This document shows positions 7,975 to 16,983 of a DNA stretch of 64,000 nucleotides, in pieces (position 1 is the stretch's first letter; each line of letters opens with the position of its first letter). Below the pieces are notes generated by a model. It saw only the letters and a list, made by a program, of their open reading frames with translations. It did no database searches and was not told the DNA's origin. This DNA is from Nocardia mikamii NBRC 108933. GTDB lineage: Bacteria > Actinomycetota > Actinomycetes > Mycobacteriales > Mycobacteriaceae. The translations under genes and the position numbers were made by a program. The stretch spans positions 32,239 to 96,238 of the forward strand of contig NZ_BDCM01000024.1 of assembly GCF_001613505.1 (NCBI RefSeq), given 5' to 3'.

Positions 7975-8564
7975 TGTTCGAGAGATTTGCCAAGGCGGCG
8001 CGCTCCGCCGTCGTGGACGCGCAGGAGGAAGCGCGTGAATTGCGTTCGCCCAGTATCGATGTCGAGCACCTGCTGCTGGGGCTCGCTACCTGTTCCGATG
8101 CGCAGCTGCGAAAGGTGCTGGAGGACAACGGCATCAGCGCCGAGGCGATTCGGAGGGCACTACCCGGCCGGCCGCGGACCGAGGAACCGCTGGGCGAGGA
8201 AGACGCGGCCGCACTGAAGTCGATCGGCATCGATCTGGACGCGGTGCGAGACAGTGTGCAGGCCACCTTCGGCGAGGGGGCCTTCGACGAGGCGGTGCCG
8301 GTTCCGGACAAGGGCCGCGGGCGGTTCCGATTCGGCGGTGGAATGAGCTTCGGCCACATCCCCTTCACCCGCGAGGCGAAGAAGACCCTGGAACTGTCAC
8401 TGCGGGAAGCGATCTCCCGCGGTGACGACCGCATCGAGGCGGGTCACGTCCTGCTCGGCATCCTGCGCGCGCCCAACCCTGCCACCCGAGACCTGCTGGG
8501 CGGGAGCGAAGGGATGGAACGAGTGCGCACCGCGGTGCAGGAAATGCTCGACCGCGCGGCCTGA
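7974..8564 (+). CDS. Clp N-terminal-domain protein without an ATPase module
   Basis: A 196-residue protein made of Clp-N repeats: about 1-60 (FERFAKAARSAVVDAQEEARELRSPSIDVEHLLLGL) and about 125-195 (FTREAKKTLELSLREAISRGDDRIEAGHVLLGIL), joined by a charged linker. In ClpA/ClpC these domains bind substrates and adaptors, but no Walker motifs are present here, so the protein cannot unfold substrates alone. It may compete for ClpC adaptors or act as a sensor that modulates the partner HTH protein; this is inference. It is coupled to the HTH gene upstream. Confidence 0.88.
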   Translation: MFERFAKAARSAVVDAQEEARELRSPSIDVEHLLLGLATCSDAQLRKVLEDNGISAEAIRRALPGRPRTEEPLGEEDAAALKSIGIDLDAVRDSVQATFGEGAFDEAVPVPDKGRGRFRFGGGMSFGHIPFTREAKKTLELSLREAISRGDDRIEAGHVLLGILRAPNPATRDLLGGSEGMERVRTAVQEMLDRAA

Positions 8565-8584
8565 ATGCCGACGGTCTCCGCCGT

Positions 8585-8596
8585 TAGCATTGCCGC
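8585..8596 (+). promoter_or_regulatory. -10 box of a leaderless promoter for the holin-family gene
   Basis: TAGCAT (8585-8590), then 6 nt, then ATG at 8597. Confidence 0.55.
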
Positions 8597-8986
8597 ATGG
8601 CACTTCTGCTCCGTTTGGCGATCAACGCCCTCGCGATCTGGCTCGCGGCGGCCTGGGTCGGCGGTATCGAACTCAAAGATCCGGCCGATGCGGGCACCGG
8701 CGGCAAGATTCTCGTCGTGGTCTGCGTCGCGATCGTCTTCGGGCTGGTCAACGCGCTGATCAAGCCGATCGTGAAATTGCTGTCGCTCCCGCTGGTGATC
8801 GTCACGCTGGGGCTGTTCCTGCTGGTGATCAATGCCCTCATGCTGTGGCTGACGGCGAAGATCACCGAAACCACCGATTACGGCCTGCGGGTCGACGGGT
8901 TCTGGGCGGCGATCCTCGGCGCCGTCATCGTGACCCTCGTCAACTGGGTGCTCGGCGTCTTGGTCCCGGAGGGCGGCCGGGACTGA
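8597..8986 (+). CDS. Phage-holin-superfamily membrane protein (PF04020-like)
   Basis: A 129-residue, strongly hydrophobic protein with about four helices. The hallmark GLVNALIKPIVKLLSLPLVI is followed by TLGLFLLVINALMLWL. Such proteins are widespread chromosomal membrane proteins and are not evidence of a prophage. Function is unknown. It sits between the Clp-N gene and the convergent menA, whose stop is 20 nt from its own. Confidence 0.85.
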   Translation: MALLLRLAINALAIWLAAAWVGGIELKDPADAGTGGKILVVVCVAIVFGLVNALIKPIVKLLSLPLVIVTLGLFLLVINALMLWLTAKITETTDYGLRVDGFWAAILGAVIVTLVNWVLGVLVPEGGRD

Positions 8987-9006
8987 CGCTGTGGCGCCGC
9001 CGTTCG

Positions 9007-9876
9007 TCAGCCGAGGCCGAGCGCCAGCGCGGTGAGCAGGGACCAGCCCAGCATCGCCAAACCGGTATCGCGCAGCGAGGGAATCAATCCCGGTCCCTGC
9101 TGCCCACCGCGCACAGGGGCGTTGGATCGCACGGCGAGCGGTATCGCCAGCAGGCCCACCAGAGCCCACGGCGTGCGCATCACCAGCAGCAGCGAGGCCA
9201 CGAACGGCACCACCATCAGCACCAGATGCAGTGTGCGGGTGCGGGTGTCGCCCAGTTTGACGGCGAGGGTGGTCTTCCCGGTCACCGAATCGGTGGGGAT
9301 GTCGCGCAGATTGTTGGTGACCAGCACCGCGCTGGAGAACGCGCCGACCGCGATCGCGCCGACCAGTCCGGCCCAGTCGAGCCGTTCGGCCTGCACGAAT
9401 TCGGTGCCCAGCACCGCGACCAGGCCGAAGAAGACGAAGACGGCGATCTCACCGAAACCGCTGTAGCCGTAGGGTTTACTACCGCCGGTGTAGAACCAGG
9501 TGCCGGCCAGGCAGGCCGCGCCGATCAGCAGCAGCCACCACGCCGTGGTGATCACCAGGATCAATCCGAACACCGCGCCCACGCTCAGGCAGGCGATGGC
9601 CGCGCCGCGCACCGCGGCCGGACTCGCCAGACCCGAGCCGACCAGTCGCAGTGGGCCGACGCGCTCGTCGTCGGTGCCGCGAATGCCGTCGGAGTAGTCG
9701 TTGGCGTAGTTGACGCCGATGATGAGAGCCAGCGAAACCAGCAGGCTCAGCAGGGCCTTCCACCACACCGCGGCATCCAGCGACGCGGCCGCGCCGGTGC
9801 CGACGAGGACCGGGGCGATCGCATTGGGCAGCGTCCGCGGGCGGGCGCCTTCGAGCCATTGTGCTGCACTAGCCAT
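9007..9876 (-). CDS. menA: 1,4-dihydroxy-2-naphthoate polyprenyltransferase MenA
   Basis: A 289-residue polytopic membrane protein of the UbiA superfamily. It attaches the polyprenyl chain to 1,4-dihydroxy-2-naphthoate, giving demethylmenaquinone. The two Mg-diphosphate motifs are intact: NDYSDG (Asp60, Asp63) and NNLRDIPTDSVTGKTTLAV (Asp192, Asp196). About eight or nine helices are visible. The ATG at 9876 was chosen over a start 16 codons upstream because a TAGGCT -10 box stands 7 nt before it. Prenyl donor would come from the synthase at 40198, and MenG at 31554 would methylate the product. Confidence 0.95.
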   Translation of the reverse strand: MASAAQWLEGARPRTLPNAIAPVLVGTGAAASLDAAVWWKALLSLLVSLALIIGVNYANDYSDGIRGTDDERVGPLRLVGSGLASPAAVRGAAIACLSVGAVFGLILVITTAWWLLLIGAACLAGTWFYTGGSKPYGYSGFGEIAVFVFFGLVAVLGTEFVQAERLDWAGLVGAIAVGAFSSAVLVTNNLRDIPTDSVTGKTTLAVKLGDTRTRTLHLVLMVVPFVASLLLVMRTPWALVGLLAIPLAVRSNAPVRGGQQGPGLIPSLRDTGLAMLGWSLLTALALGLG

Positions 9877-9889
9877 ATCCGGCAGCCTA
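9877..9889 (-). promoter_or_regulatory. -10 box of a leaderless menA promoter
   Basis: On the minus strand TAGGCT (9884-9889) is followed by 7 nt and the menA ATG. Confidence 0.6.
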
Positions 9890-9975
9890 ATGGTGGTAGC
9901 CGGGAGGCGGCAGCGCAGCGTCACCGGAGACGGCAGTGCGGCCTCTCCGCACGACTGCTGTCGACAACATTATTA

Positions 9976-9985
9976 CGATATATCG
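9976..9985. promoter_or_regulatory. CGATATATCG palindrome in the menA/SARP intergenic region
   Basis: A perfect 10-bp palindrome in an AT-rich patch that contrasts with the GC-rich surroundings, within the gap between menA and the SARP gene. A TACGAT hexamer (10064-10069) farther down could be a -10 box for the SARP gene. The binding protein is unknown. Confidence 0.35.
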
Positions 9986-10189
9986 GAGTAAACTCGACGA
10001 GATGCGTGGCCCGGGGAGCGGTCGGCCCCGGCGCAGCGCCCGATATTCATTCGACCGGTCACATACGATTGCGACGGCATGTTTCCTGATCACAGCGGCT
10101 CCGGGCCGGCATCGCGCGCCGCCCGTGCGAATGCCGGGACGACGCATACCCGGCCGGACGGCGGCGGCCGGGACGAAAGGCTGCCCGAG

Positions 10190-13100
10190 ATGGATGTTCG
10201 CGTGGCACTTCTGGGGGAGGTCGCGCTGCGCCGCGCCGCGGATCTCGTCCCGGTGCCCGGCGCCCGGGCGCGGTTGCTGGTCGCCGCGCTCGCGGTTCAT
10301 CCTGGGCGCAGCCGCAGTGCCCAGGCGCTGATCGACGACATCTGGGGCGAGCAGCCGCCGCGCGCGCCGATGAACGCCCTGCATACGCAGGTCTCGCGGT
10401 TGCGGTCGGCCTTGCCGGAAGGTGCGCTGGAAATCGGCCCGGCGGGATACCGGCTGCTGCTGACCGAGGAGCAGGTCGACCTGAGCCTGGCCCGCGGCCT
10501 GGAACGGGAGGCGCGGCTGCGGTTCGAAAGCGGCGACACCGCCGGATGCCTCGGCCTGGTGCAGCGGGCTCGCGCCCTGTGGCGGGGCGAACCCGGTGCG
10601 GATCTGCCGCCCGGCCCTGTCGCCGACGAACTGCACGAATTCGCGGCCGCGCGCTGGTCCGCCCTGGACACGCTGGAACTGGCGGCGCGGGAGGCCGCCG
10701 GGGATCTCGGCGGTGCGCTGCGAGTGGCGCGGCGGGCGGCCGCGGCCGAGCCGCTCGACGAGCCCGCGCACGCCACCCTGATGCGCTTGCTCGCCGGCGA
10801 CGGGCGGGCGAACGAGGCCCTGGAGGTCTTCGCGGGGCTGCGGACGCGGCTGGGCGAGGAATTGGGCGCGGACCCCGGACCGGCGCTGGTGGCGTTGAAC
10901 ACCGCGATTCTGCGTGGCGACCATTCCGCGGTGGGCACGGCGCATTCGCACCCTGTGCCGGTCACCTCCGCGACACAGCGGGTGTCCACCGCCCAGCACG
11001 CGCTGACCTCGGAACAGTCGTACGGCCACCCGGAAAGCGCTGCCGCGCCGCCCAATACGGCCCTGGGCCTGCGCGCGGCCCCCAATCCGCTGCTCGGCCG
11101 CGACGGCGATCTGGTGGCGCTGGAGAAACTCGTTCAGCAATTCCGGGTGACGACCGTGCTCGGCCCGGGCGGTACCGGCAAGACCCGCGTCGCCAACGAG
11201 CTGGGCGCTCGGATCGCGGGCAGACAGGCGGTGGCGCTGGTCGAATTGGCCTCGCTGCGTGCCGCTTCCGACGGCGACGCCGGAGAGCGCCACGCCGCGA
11301 CGTGCGCGGAGATCGAGGCGGCCATCGGTGCGGTCCTCGGCGTCAACGAATACTCCCGCGAAGCGAATGTGTTGCGCCGCAACCAGACCATCGACGGCCG
11401 CCGCCGATTGCGCGAGGCGCTGTCGTTGCGTCCCGTCCTGCTGATCCTGGACAACTGCGAACATCTCATCGACGCGGCGGCCGACGTGGTCGCCGACCTG
11501 GTCGGCAGTTGTGAACATCTCACGGTGGTGACCACCAGCCGGGCGCCGCTGGCCATTACGGCGGAGACGGTATATCCGTTGCCGCCCTTGGCGATCGACG
11601 CGCAGGGCTCACCGGCCACCGAGCTGTTCACCAGCCGGGCGCGGGCGGTACGGCCCTCGGCCAGGCTGGATCCGGCGGTCGTCGCCCGGTTGTGCCGCAC
11701 GCTGGACGGACTGCCGCTGGCCATCGAACTCGCCGCGGCACGAGTGCGGACGATGAGTGTGGAGGAGATCGAAAGCCGGCTCGAACATCGGTTCGCGCTG
11801 TTGCGTTCGGGCGACCGCAGCTCACCCGAACGCCACCGCACCCTGCACGCGGTGATCGAGTGGAGCTGGAATCTGCTCGAACCCGAACAGCGGGTGGCGC
11901 TGCGGCGGCTGTGCCGGTTCCCCGCCGGATTCTCCTTGGACGCAGCCGAATCCGTGGTGGCGGGCACGGATTCGATCGACGCGGTGGCCGCGGTGGACGG
12001 ATTGGTGAGCCAGTCGCTGCTGACCGTACTGGCCGACGACGAGATGGTCGCCACCCGCTATCGCATGCTCGAGACGGTGCGCGAATTCGGTGAGGAACAG
12101 CTGATCGCGGCCGGTGAAGCCGATCTGGTGATGGATCGGATGTGCTGCTGGGCACGGGAATTCGCGCGCGATACGGCACTGAACTATGCCGGACCGGATC
12201 AGGTCCGCACGGTGCTGTCGCTCGCCGCCGAACTCGACAACCTGCTGGCGGTGCTGCGCCATGCCGTGGAGACCGCCGATTCCCGCACGGTGTTCTCGGT
12301 CTTCGCGCCCGTCGCCATGCTGTGGGTCATGCGTGGCGCGCATATGGAGCTGATGAGCTGGGCGCCCCGGGTCGTACCGGTGCCGCCGCCCGAGGGCCCG
12401 CGCACCCGGATCGAGTCGGATCTGGAACTGCAGAGCTATGTCTTCCTGGCCATGCATCTGGCCTTCGGCGAGCCCGGACTGCGGCCCCTCGCGGTGATCC
12501 GGGCCCGCGCCCGCCGCGTGCTCGCCACGGACGACCTCACGCCCGGGATCCGGTATCTCGGCGAAATGCTCTGCGCGCGAATAAATGTCGCTCACGGCGT
12601 GCGTTTGATGGCGGCGGGCACCCGTTCCGACGACGAGCTCGTCCGCTCGCTCGCCCTGCTGCTGCGCGCCAATATGCGTGAGAACGCGAGCTATACCGCC
12701 GGGTCGATCCGCGATGCGCGGGCCGCTCTCGCATTGGTCGAGGGCCGCGATGTCTGGGCCACCGCGATGTGCTCCCAGCATCTCGGGCAGATGGCCTCGC
12801 AGGCGGCGCGATACGAGGAGGCGGTGGGCTACTACCGTCGCGCGGCCGAGCTGATGCAGGAGTTGCGCTGCTTCGAGGAAAGTGTGGAAGTGCGTAGCTT
12901 CCTCGCCGTCTCCATGGTCGGCGCCGGACAGTTGGTCGATGCGCGGCGGGAACTCGAGTACGCGCTGGGTGTCATCGACGACGGCGTCGGGCTGGACGAA
13001 CCGGTGACGCAGCCGAACCACCGCAAGGGTGCGGTGGTCGCCGGAATGGCGGAACTCGAACTGGCGGAGGGCGATATCGAGCGTGGTCTGCGCACGTTCC

Positions 13101-13564
13101 GGCGCAGTCTGCAGCTGTTCGATTGGCCGAATGGCGGTCCCGGTCCCGGACCGGGCGATGTGATCGTCGCCGCCGCCGTGCTCGACGCCCATGTTCTCCA
13201 TGACGCCGTGCACGAGGTGCCGGAGTTGCCCGGTCAGGTGGCCCGGGTCGCGCGGGAACGGCTCACCCAGTTCGTCGATCTCCCGCAGATCGGTGGTGCC
13301 GCCTGCGCGCTCGGCTCCCATCTCGTGCGATCCGGAGTCGATCCGGAAACCGGCGCGACGCTGCTGGCGCTGGCGATGAAAGTGGTGGGTCGCCAGGACT
13401 ATTCCTCGATGCGCTGGAATCGTCACCTGGCGCTGGCTCGGGCCACCGTCGGCGCGGAGCTGATCGCCGCCGGGCAGGACGCGGTCTCGAGTGTCAACCG
13501 TCGGTCGGCCGCGCAGCGCGTCCTCGCGATGCTGCCGGAACTCGAGATCCTGCTCGGCGCCTGA
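10190..13564 (+). CDS. SARP/AfsR-family regulator: BTAD domain, STAND ATPase, helical repeats
   Basis: A 1124-residue signal-transduction ATPase. Residues 1-90 form the OmpR-like winged helix (MDVRVALLGEVALRR) and about 95-250 the bacterial transcriptional activation domain. The ATPase has Walker A GPGGTGKT (325-332) and Walker B LLILDN (Asp421), then GLPLAIELAAARVR; the last 550 residues look like helical TPR-type repeats. AfsR-type proteins activate secondary-metabolite or resistance genes on a phosphorylation or ligand cue. The start at 10190 follows GAAAGG; an ATG at 10079, near a TACGAT -10 box, would add 37 low-complexity residues. It converges on a DrrAB-type exporter, its likely target. 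Confidence 0.9.
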   Translation: MDVRVALLGEVALRRAADLVPVPGARARLLVAALAVHPGRSRSAQALIDDIWGEQPPRAPMNALHTQVSRLRSALPEGALEIGPAGYRLLLTEEQVDLSLARGLEREARLRFESGDTAGCLGLVQRARALWRGEPGADLPPGPVADELHEFAAARWSALDTLELAAREAAGDLGGALRVARRAAAAEPLDEPAHATLMRLLAGDGRANEALEVFAGLRTRLGEELGADPGPALVALNTAILRGDHSAVGTAHSHPVPVTSATQRVSTAQHALTSEQSYGHPESAAAPPNTALGLRAAPNPLLGRDGDLVALEKLVQQFRVTTVLGPGGTGKTRVANELGARIAGRQAVALVELASLRAASDGDAGERHAATCAEIEAAIGAVLGVNEYSREANVLRRNQTIDGRRRLREALSLRPVLLILDNCEHLIDAAADVVADLVGSCEHLTVVTTSRAPLAITAETVYPLPPLAIDAQGSPATELFTSRARAVRPSARLDPAVVARLCRTLDGLPLAIELAAARVRTMSVEEIESRLEHRFALLRSGDRSSPERHRTLHAVIEWSWNLLEPEQRVALRRLCRFPAGFSLDAAESVVAGTDSIDAVAAVDGLVSQSLLTVLADDEMVATRYRMLETVREFGEEQLIAAGEADLVMDRMCCWAREFARDTALNYAGPDQVRTVLSLAAELDNLLAVLRHAVETADSRTVFSVFAPVAMLWVMRGAHMELMSWAPRVVPVPPPEGPRTRIESDLELQSYVFLAMHLAFGEPGLRPLAVIRARARRVLATDDLTPGIRYLGEMLCARINVAHGVRLMAAGTRSDDELVRSLALLLRANMRENASYTAGSIRDARAALALVEGRDVWATAMCSQHLGQMASQAARYEEAVGYYRRAAELMQELRCFEESVEVRSFLAVSMVGAGQLVDARRELEYALGVIDDGVGLDEPVTQPNHRKGAVVAGMAELELAEGDIERGLRTFRRSLQLFDWPNGGPGPGPGDVIVAAAVLDAHVLHDAVHEVPELPGQVARVARERLTQFVDLPQIGGAACALGSHLVRSGVDPETGATLLALAMKVVGRQDYSSMRWNRHLALARATVGAELIAAGQDAVSSVNRRSAAQRVLAMLPELEILLGA

Positions 13565-13629
13565 GGCGGCAGTCGAGCGGTCGCCGGGCTGTGTGCCGGG
13601 CGATGCGGCCACATCCGCGAAAAGTGGTG

Positions 13630-13659
13630 TCCGCCGGTCGCTCTCGCGACCGGCGGACA
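13630..13659. terminator. Bidirectional stem-loop between the SARP gene and the ABC permease
   Basis: Perfect 13-bp arms, GTCCGCCGGTCGC and its complement, enclose a TCTC loop. It lies between convergent genes. No T-run follows, as is common in actinobacteria. Confidence 0.7.
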
Positions 13660-13674
13660 GGGTGGAGCGGGACA

Positions 13675-14514
13675 TCACGCCCGGCGCATGTAGGCCCGGA
13701 TGGCCAGCGGGGCGAAGATCGCGATCACGACCGCCGAGCCGATCAGGCACCACGCCAGGTTGCTGCTGTAGATGTTGCCGTTCATCAGCTCGCGGCACGA
13801 ATTCACCATGTAGTACACGGGATTGGCCTTGTTGATGCCCTGCATCCAGCCGGGCATGGTGCTGACGAGAGCGAACGCGCCGGACATGAAGGTCAGCGGG
13901 AACATGATCATCATGGAGATGCCCTGCACCGAGGCGGCGCTCTTACCGGTGACACCGACCAGAGCCCAGATCCAGCTGACCGCGAACGAGCAGAACACCA
14001 CGACCAGACCGGCGACGACCACGCCGACCACGCCGCCTTCGGGCCGGTAGCCCAGGATCAGGCCGACCACGATGGTGAGCACCGTGGCGATGCCGTAGCG
14101 CACCATATCGGCGATCAGCGCGCCGGCCAGAGCCGAAACCCGGGCGATGGGAAGGGATTTGAAGCGGTCGAAGACGCCCTTGTCCATATCCTCACGCAAC
14201 TGGGTGCCGGTGACGACCGAGGTGAGCACGACCGTCTGGACCAGGATGCCCGGAATCAGCACCGGTAGGTAGGCCTGCACGCTGCCGCCGATCGCGCCGC
14301 CGAAGATGTAGGCGAACAGGGCGGTGAACAGGATCGGCTGCACGGTGACGTCGAACAGCTGTTCCGGATTGTGCTTGATCTTGAGGATGCCGCGATACGC
14401 CATGGTGAGTGAATTCGCGACGGTCTGGCGCAGTGAAATGCGGTTGCTGGCAACGGGAATCGCGGCGCGTGCGGCGTGCCGGCCGGTTGCGGGAGCGGGA
14501 AGAGTGGTGGTCAC
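13675..14514 (-). CDS. ABC-2 type transporter permease (DrrB-like)
   Basis: A 279-residue membrane protein with six predicted helices and the ABC-2 signature region (DRFKSLPIARVSALAGALIADMVRY). This is the DrrB family, which pairs with DrrA to export hydrophobic drugs or lipids. It lies 43 nt downstream of its ATPase on the same strand, forming a two-gene exporter. The convergent SARP regulator suggests control by a metabolite signal. The cargo is unknown. Confidence 0.9.
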   Translation of the reverse strand: MTTTLPAPATGRHAARAAIPVASNRISLRQTVANSLTMAYRGILKIKHNPEQLFDVTVQPILFTALFAYIFGGAIGGSVQAYLPVLIPGILVQTVVLTSVVTGTQLREDMDKGVFDRFKSLPIARVSALAGALIADMVRYGIATVLTIVVGLILGYRPEGGVVGVVVAGLVVVFCSFAVSWIWALVGVTGKSAASVQGISMMIMFPLTFMSGAFALVSTMPGWMQGINKANPVYYMVNSCRELMNGNIYSSNLAWCLIGSAVVIAIFAPLAIRAYMRRA

Positions 14515-14557
14515 GATATGTCCTTCGGGGGAGTGGGGAACGTGGCGGGGGCCGGCC

Positions 14558-15574
14558 TCACGCCGCGGTGTCCTCGGAATCGGTGTCGGCGTCCTCGGAT
14601 TCGGCGGCGTGGCCGGTGAGGGCGAAGAACACCTCGTCCAGGCTCGGTTTGCTGACGGTGATCTCGTCGACGCGGATATCGTTGTCGCGCAACCGGATCA
14701 GCAGATCCGCCGTCACGCTCGGGTCGCTGAGCGGGGCGGTGACGCGACCGGCCTCCGGGGAGATGCTCGCCTCGACCAGCTTGCCGTCGGCGCGCGAGAG
14801 GAATTCGCCGATCAGGGTGCGGGCTTGTTCGATGGTGTCGCGGTCGGCGACGGTGATCTGCAGCGCCGACTGCCCGACCGAACCCTTGAGTTCGTCGGAG
14901 GTGCCGTCGGCGATCACCTTGCCGTGGTCGATCACCGCGATACGGTCGGCGAGCTGGTCGGCCTCGTCGAGGTACTGCGTGGTGAGCAGCACCGTGGCGC
15001 CTTCGCGCACGAGCCGGCGGATGGTTTCCCACATCTGCGCGCGGGTGCGCGGATCCAGGCCGGTGGTCGGCTCGTCGAGGAACAGCAGCGGCGGCGTCGC
15101 GATCAGGCTGGCCGCCAGATCCAGGCGCCGGCGCATACCGCCGGAGAAATTCTCCAGGGCCTTGGTCGCCGCCTCGGTGAGCCCGAATTCCTCGAGCAGT
15201 TCGGCCGCGCGGCGCTTGGCCTGCGACCGGCTCAGCCCGAGCAGCCGGGAGAAGATGATCAGATTCTCGGTGGCGCTGAGCTTTTCGTCGACCGAGGCGT
15301 ACTGCCCGGTGACGCCGATCAGTGAGCGGACCGCGGTGGGTTCGGCCACGACGTCGTGACCGAAGATCCGGGCCCGGCCGCCGTCGGGGCGCAGCAGGGT
15401 GGCGAGCATGCGGATGGTGGTGGTCTTGCCGGCCCCGTTCGGGCCGAGCACGCCGTAGACGGCGCCCTGCGGCACCGCCAGGCTCACGCCGTCGACGGCC
15501 CGCTGCTCTCCGAAGACCTTGACCAGCCCGTCCGCCTCGATGGCGAGTGCATCAGCAGGTGCGTAAGAAGTCAT
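14558..15574 (-). CDS. Daunorubicin-resistance-type ABC ATPase (DrrA-like)
   Basis: A 338-residue ATPase with Walker A GPNGAGKT (44-51), signature FSGGM (143-147), Walker B LLFLDE (163-168) and the long C-terminal DrrA extension ending in an acidic tail (SEDADTDSEDTAA). It energises the permease encoded next. The ATG at 15574 begins MTSYAPADALAIEADGLVKV; the longer open frame upstream is not conserved-looking. Substrate inferred only as an amphipathic export cargo. Confidence 0.92.
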   Translation of the reverse strand: MTSYAPADALAIEADGLVKVFGEQRAVDGVSLAVPQGAVYGVLGPNGAGKTTTIRMLATLLRPDGGRARIFGHDVVAEPTAVRSLIGVTGQYASVDEKLSATENLIIFSRLLGLSRSQAKRRAAELLEEFGLTEAATKALENFSGGMRRRLDLAASLIATPPLLFLDEPTTGLDPRTRAQMWETIRRLVREGATVLLTTQYLDEADQLADRIAVIDHGKVIADGTSDELKGSVGQSALQITVADRDTIEQARTLIGEFLSRADGKLVEASISPEAGRVTAPLSDPSVTADLLIRLRDNDIRVDEITVSKPSLDEVFFALTGHAAESEDADTDSEDTAA

Positions 15575-15747
15575 GCCACAACTGTGCGGGGGGCGTCTTG
15601 CACCCGGCTTGCGCCGCTGTTGCGCGGTCGCGCAAGCGTGGTCGCGAGCCGCTTGCACGCCGCTCGGGCGACGCAAGCGGCGGCATCGTCGCAGGTCGAA
15701 GGGGTCTTTCGCAGTGCGCGGGTGTGTGCCGCGTCACCCCGGGGCGG

Positions 15748-16908
15748 TCAGGGCGTCGCCTGCTCCAGCAGGTGCTCGCGCAACTTCACGCGATTCGGCT
15801 TACCGGGACCGCGCATCGGGATCTCGTCGAGGATCGCCAGTTCCCGCGGCGCCGCGATCGGGTCCAGTTCGGCCACCACGTGTGCGCGCACTTCGTCCAG
15901 CGTGAGGGTCGCGCCCGGATTGGGGACCACCGCCACCGCCACCCGCTGGCCCAGCCGTGGATCGGGCAGACCCAGCACCACGGCCTCGTTGATCGCCGGG
16001 TGGGTGGCGAGCACGGCCTCGACGACCTGCGGAATCACCAGGAGACCGCCGGTCATGATCGCCTCGTCCAGGCGCCCGGTGACGGTCAGCACGCCGTCGT
16101 CGAAGGTGCCCGCGTCCTCGGTGCGGAACCAGCCGGGCTCGGCGAACGCCGGATGATCGGGAATGCCGCGATAGCCCTTGGCCAGCATGGCCCCGCCCAG
16201 CAGCACCCGTCCGTCCTCGATGCGCACCTTCGCACCCGCGAGCGGCACACCTTCGTAGACGCAGCCGCCGCAGGTCTCGCTCATGCCGTAGGTGCGCACC
16301 ACGTTGATCCCGGCCGCGCGGGCTCGGTCGAGTACCGGCTTCGGTGTCGCCGCGCCGCCGACCAGGACCGCGTCCAGCGCCGCGAGCGCCTGCGCGCCGA
16401 CCGGATCGTCGAGCGCCTTGATGAGCTGCGTCGGCACCAGCGAGGTGTAGCGCCGCGGCCCGGTCATACCGGACACCGCTGTGGCCAGCCCACCGGGCAG
16501 GAAACCGCCCGAGACGTCCAGCACCGCCGGTTCGACGCCCGCCTGAATGCTGCGCAACAGCACCTGCACGCCGGCGATGTGATGGGTCGGCAGCGCCAGC
16601 AGCCACTGACCCGGACCGCCGAGCCGCTCATGCGTGGCATCGCCGCTGGCGCGCAGAGCGGCCGCGGTGAGCATCGCCCCCTTGGGCACGCCGGTGGTGC
16701 CGGAGGTGGTGACCACGAGGGCCACGTCGTCTTCGATCTCCTCACCCGGGCGCAGTGCGCTGGAGAGTCGATGGGATTCCCGGCGATCGCCGGTGGGGAT
16801 CGGCAGCCACGCCGGACCGTTGCCCTCCAAGGCTTCCCGCAGATGCGGCAAGACCTCGCCCACCGCGGCTCCGGTGGGCATGGGGAGGGTCCGCAGGGTG
16901 GTGCTCAC
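15748..16908 (-). CDS. menE: o-Succinylbenzoate-CoA ligase MenE
   Basis: A 386-residue adenylate-forming ligase, short for the superfamily, as expected for actinobacterial MenE. The AMP-binding P-loop TTSGTTGVPKG is at residues 67-77 and the C-terminal catalytic lysine lies in GPGKPNRVKL. It activates o-succinylbenzoate to its CoA thioester, the substrate of MenB at 19740. Starts at GTG 16908. DUF3349, a small membrane protein, pit and menB lie upstream in the same order as in M. tuberculosis, which supports this over a generic acyl-CoA ligase. Confidence 0.93.
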   Translation of the reverse strand: MSTTLRTLPMPTGAAVGEVLPHLREALEGNGPAWLPIPTGDRRESHRLSSALRPGEEIEDDVALVVTTSGTTGVPKGAMLTAAALRASGDATHERLGGPGQWLLALPTHHIAGVQVLLRSIQAGVEPAVLDVSGGFLPGGLATAVSGMTGPRRYTSLVPTQLIKALDDPVGAQALAALDAVLVGGAATPKPVLDRARAAGINVVRTYGMSETCGGCVYEGVPLAGAKVRIEDGRVLLGGAMLAKGYRGIPDHPAFAEPGWFRTEDAGTFDDGVLTVTGRLDEAIMTGGLLVIPQVVEAVLATHPAINEAVVLGLPDPRLGQRVAVAVVPNPGATLTLDEVRAHVVAELDPIAAPRELAILDEIPMRGPGKPNRVKLREHLLEQATP

Positions 16909-16983
16909 GTTCGCGATCGTGTCATGTCGAGGTCGATGACCCGTGAACGGGTCCGCACTTCCTTCGCTGAATCGGGGAGAAAG

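Noticed and set aside
8597..8986. Prophage remnant suggested by the holin-family protein
   Set aside because: This protein family is a common chromosomal membrane protein, and no other phage gene, integrase or att site is nearby.
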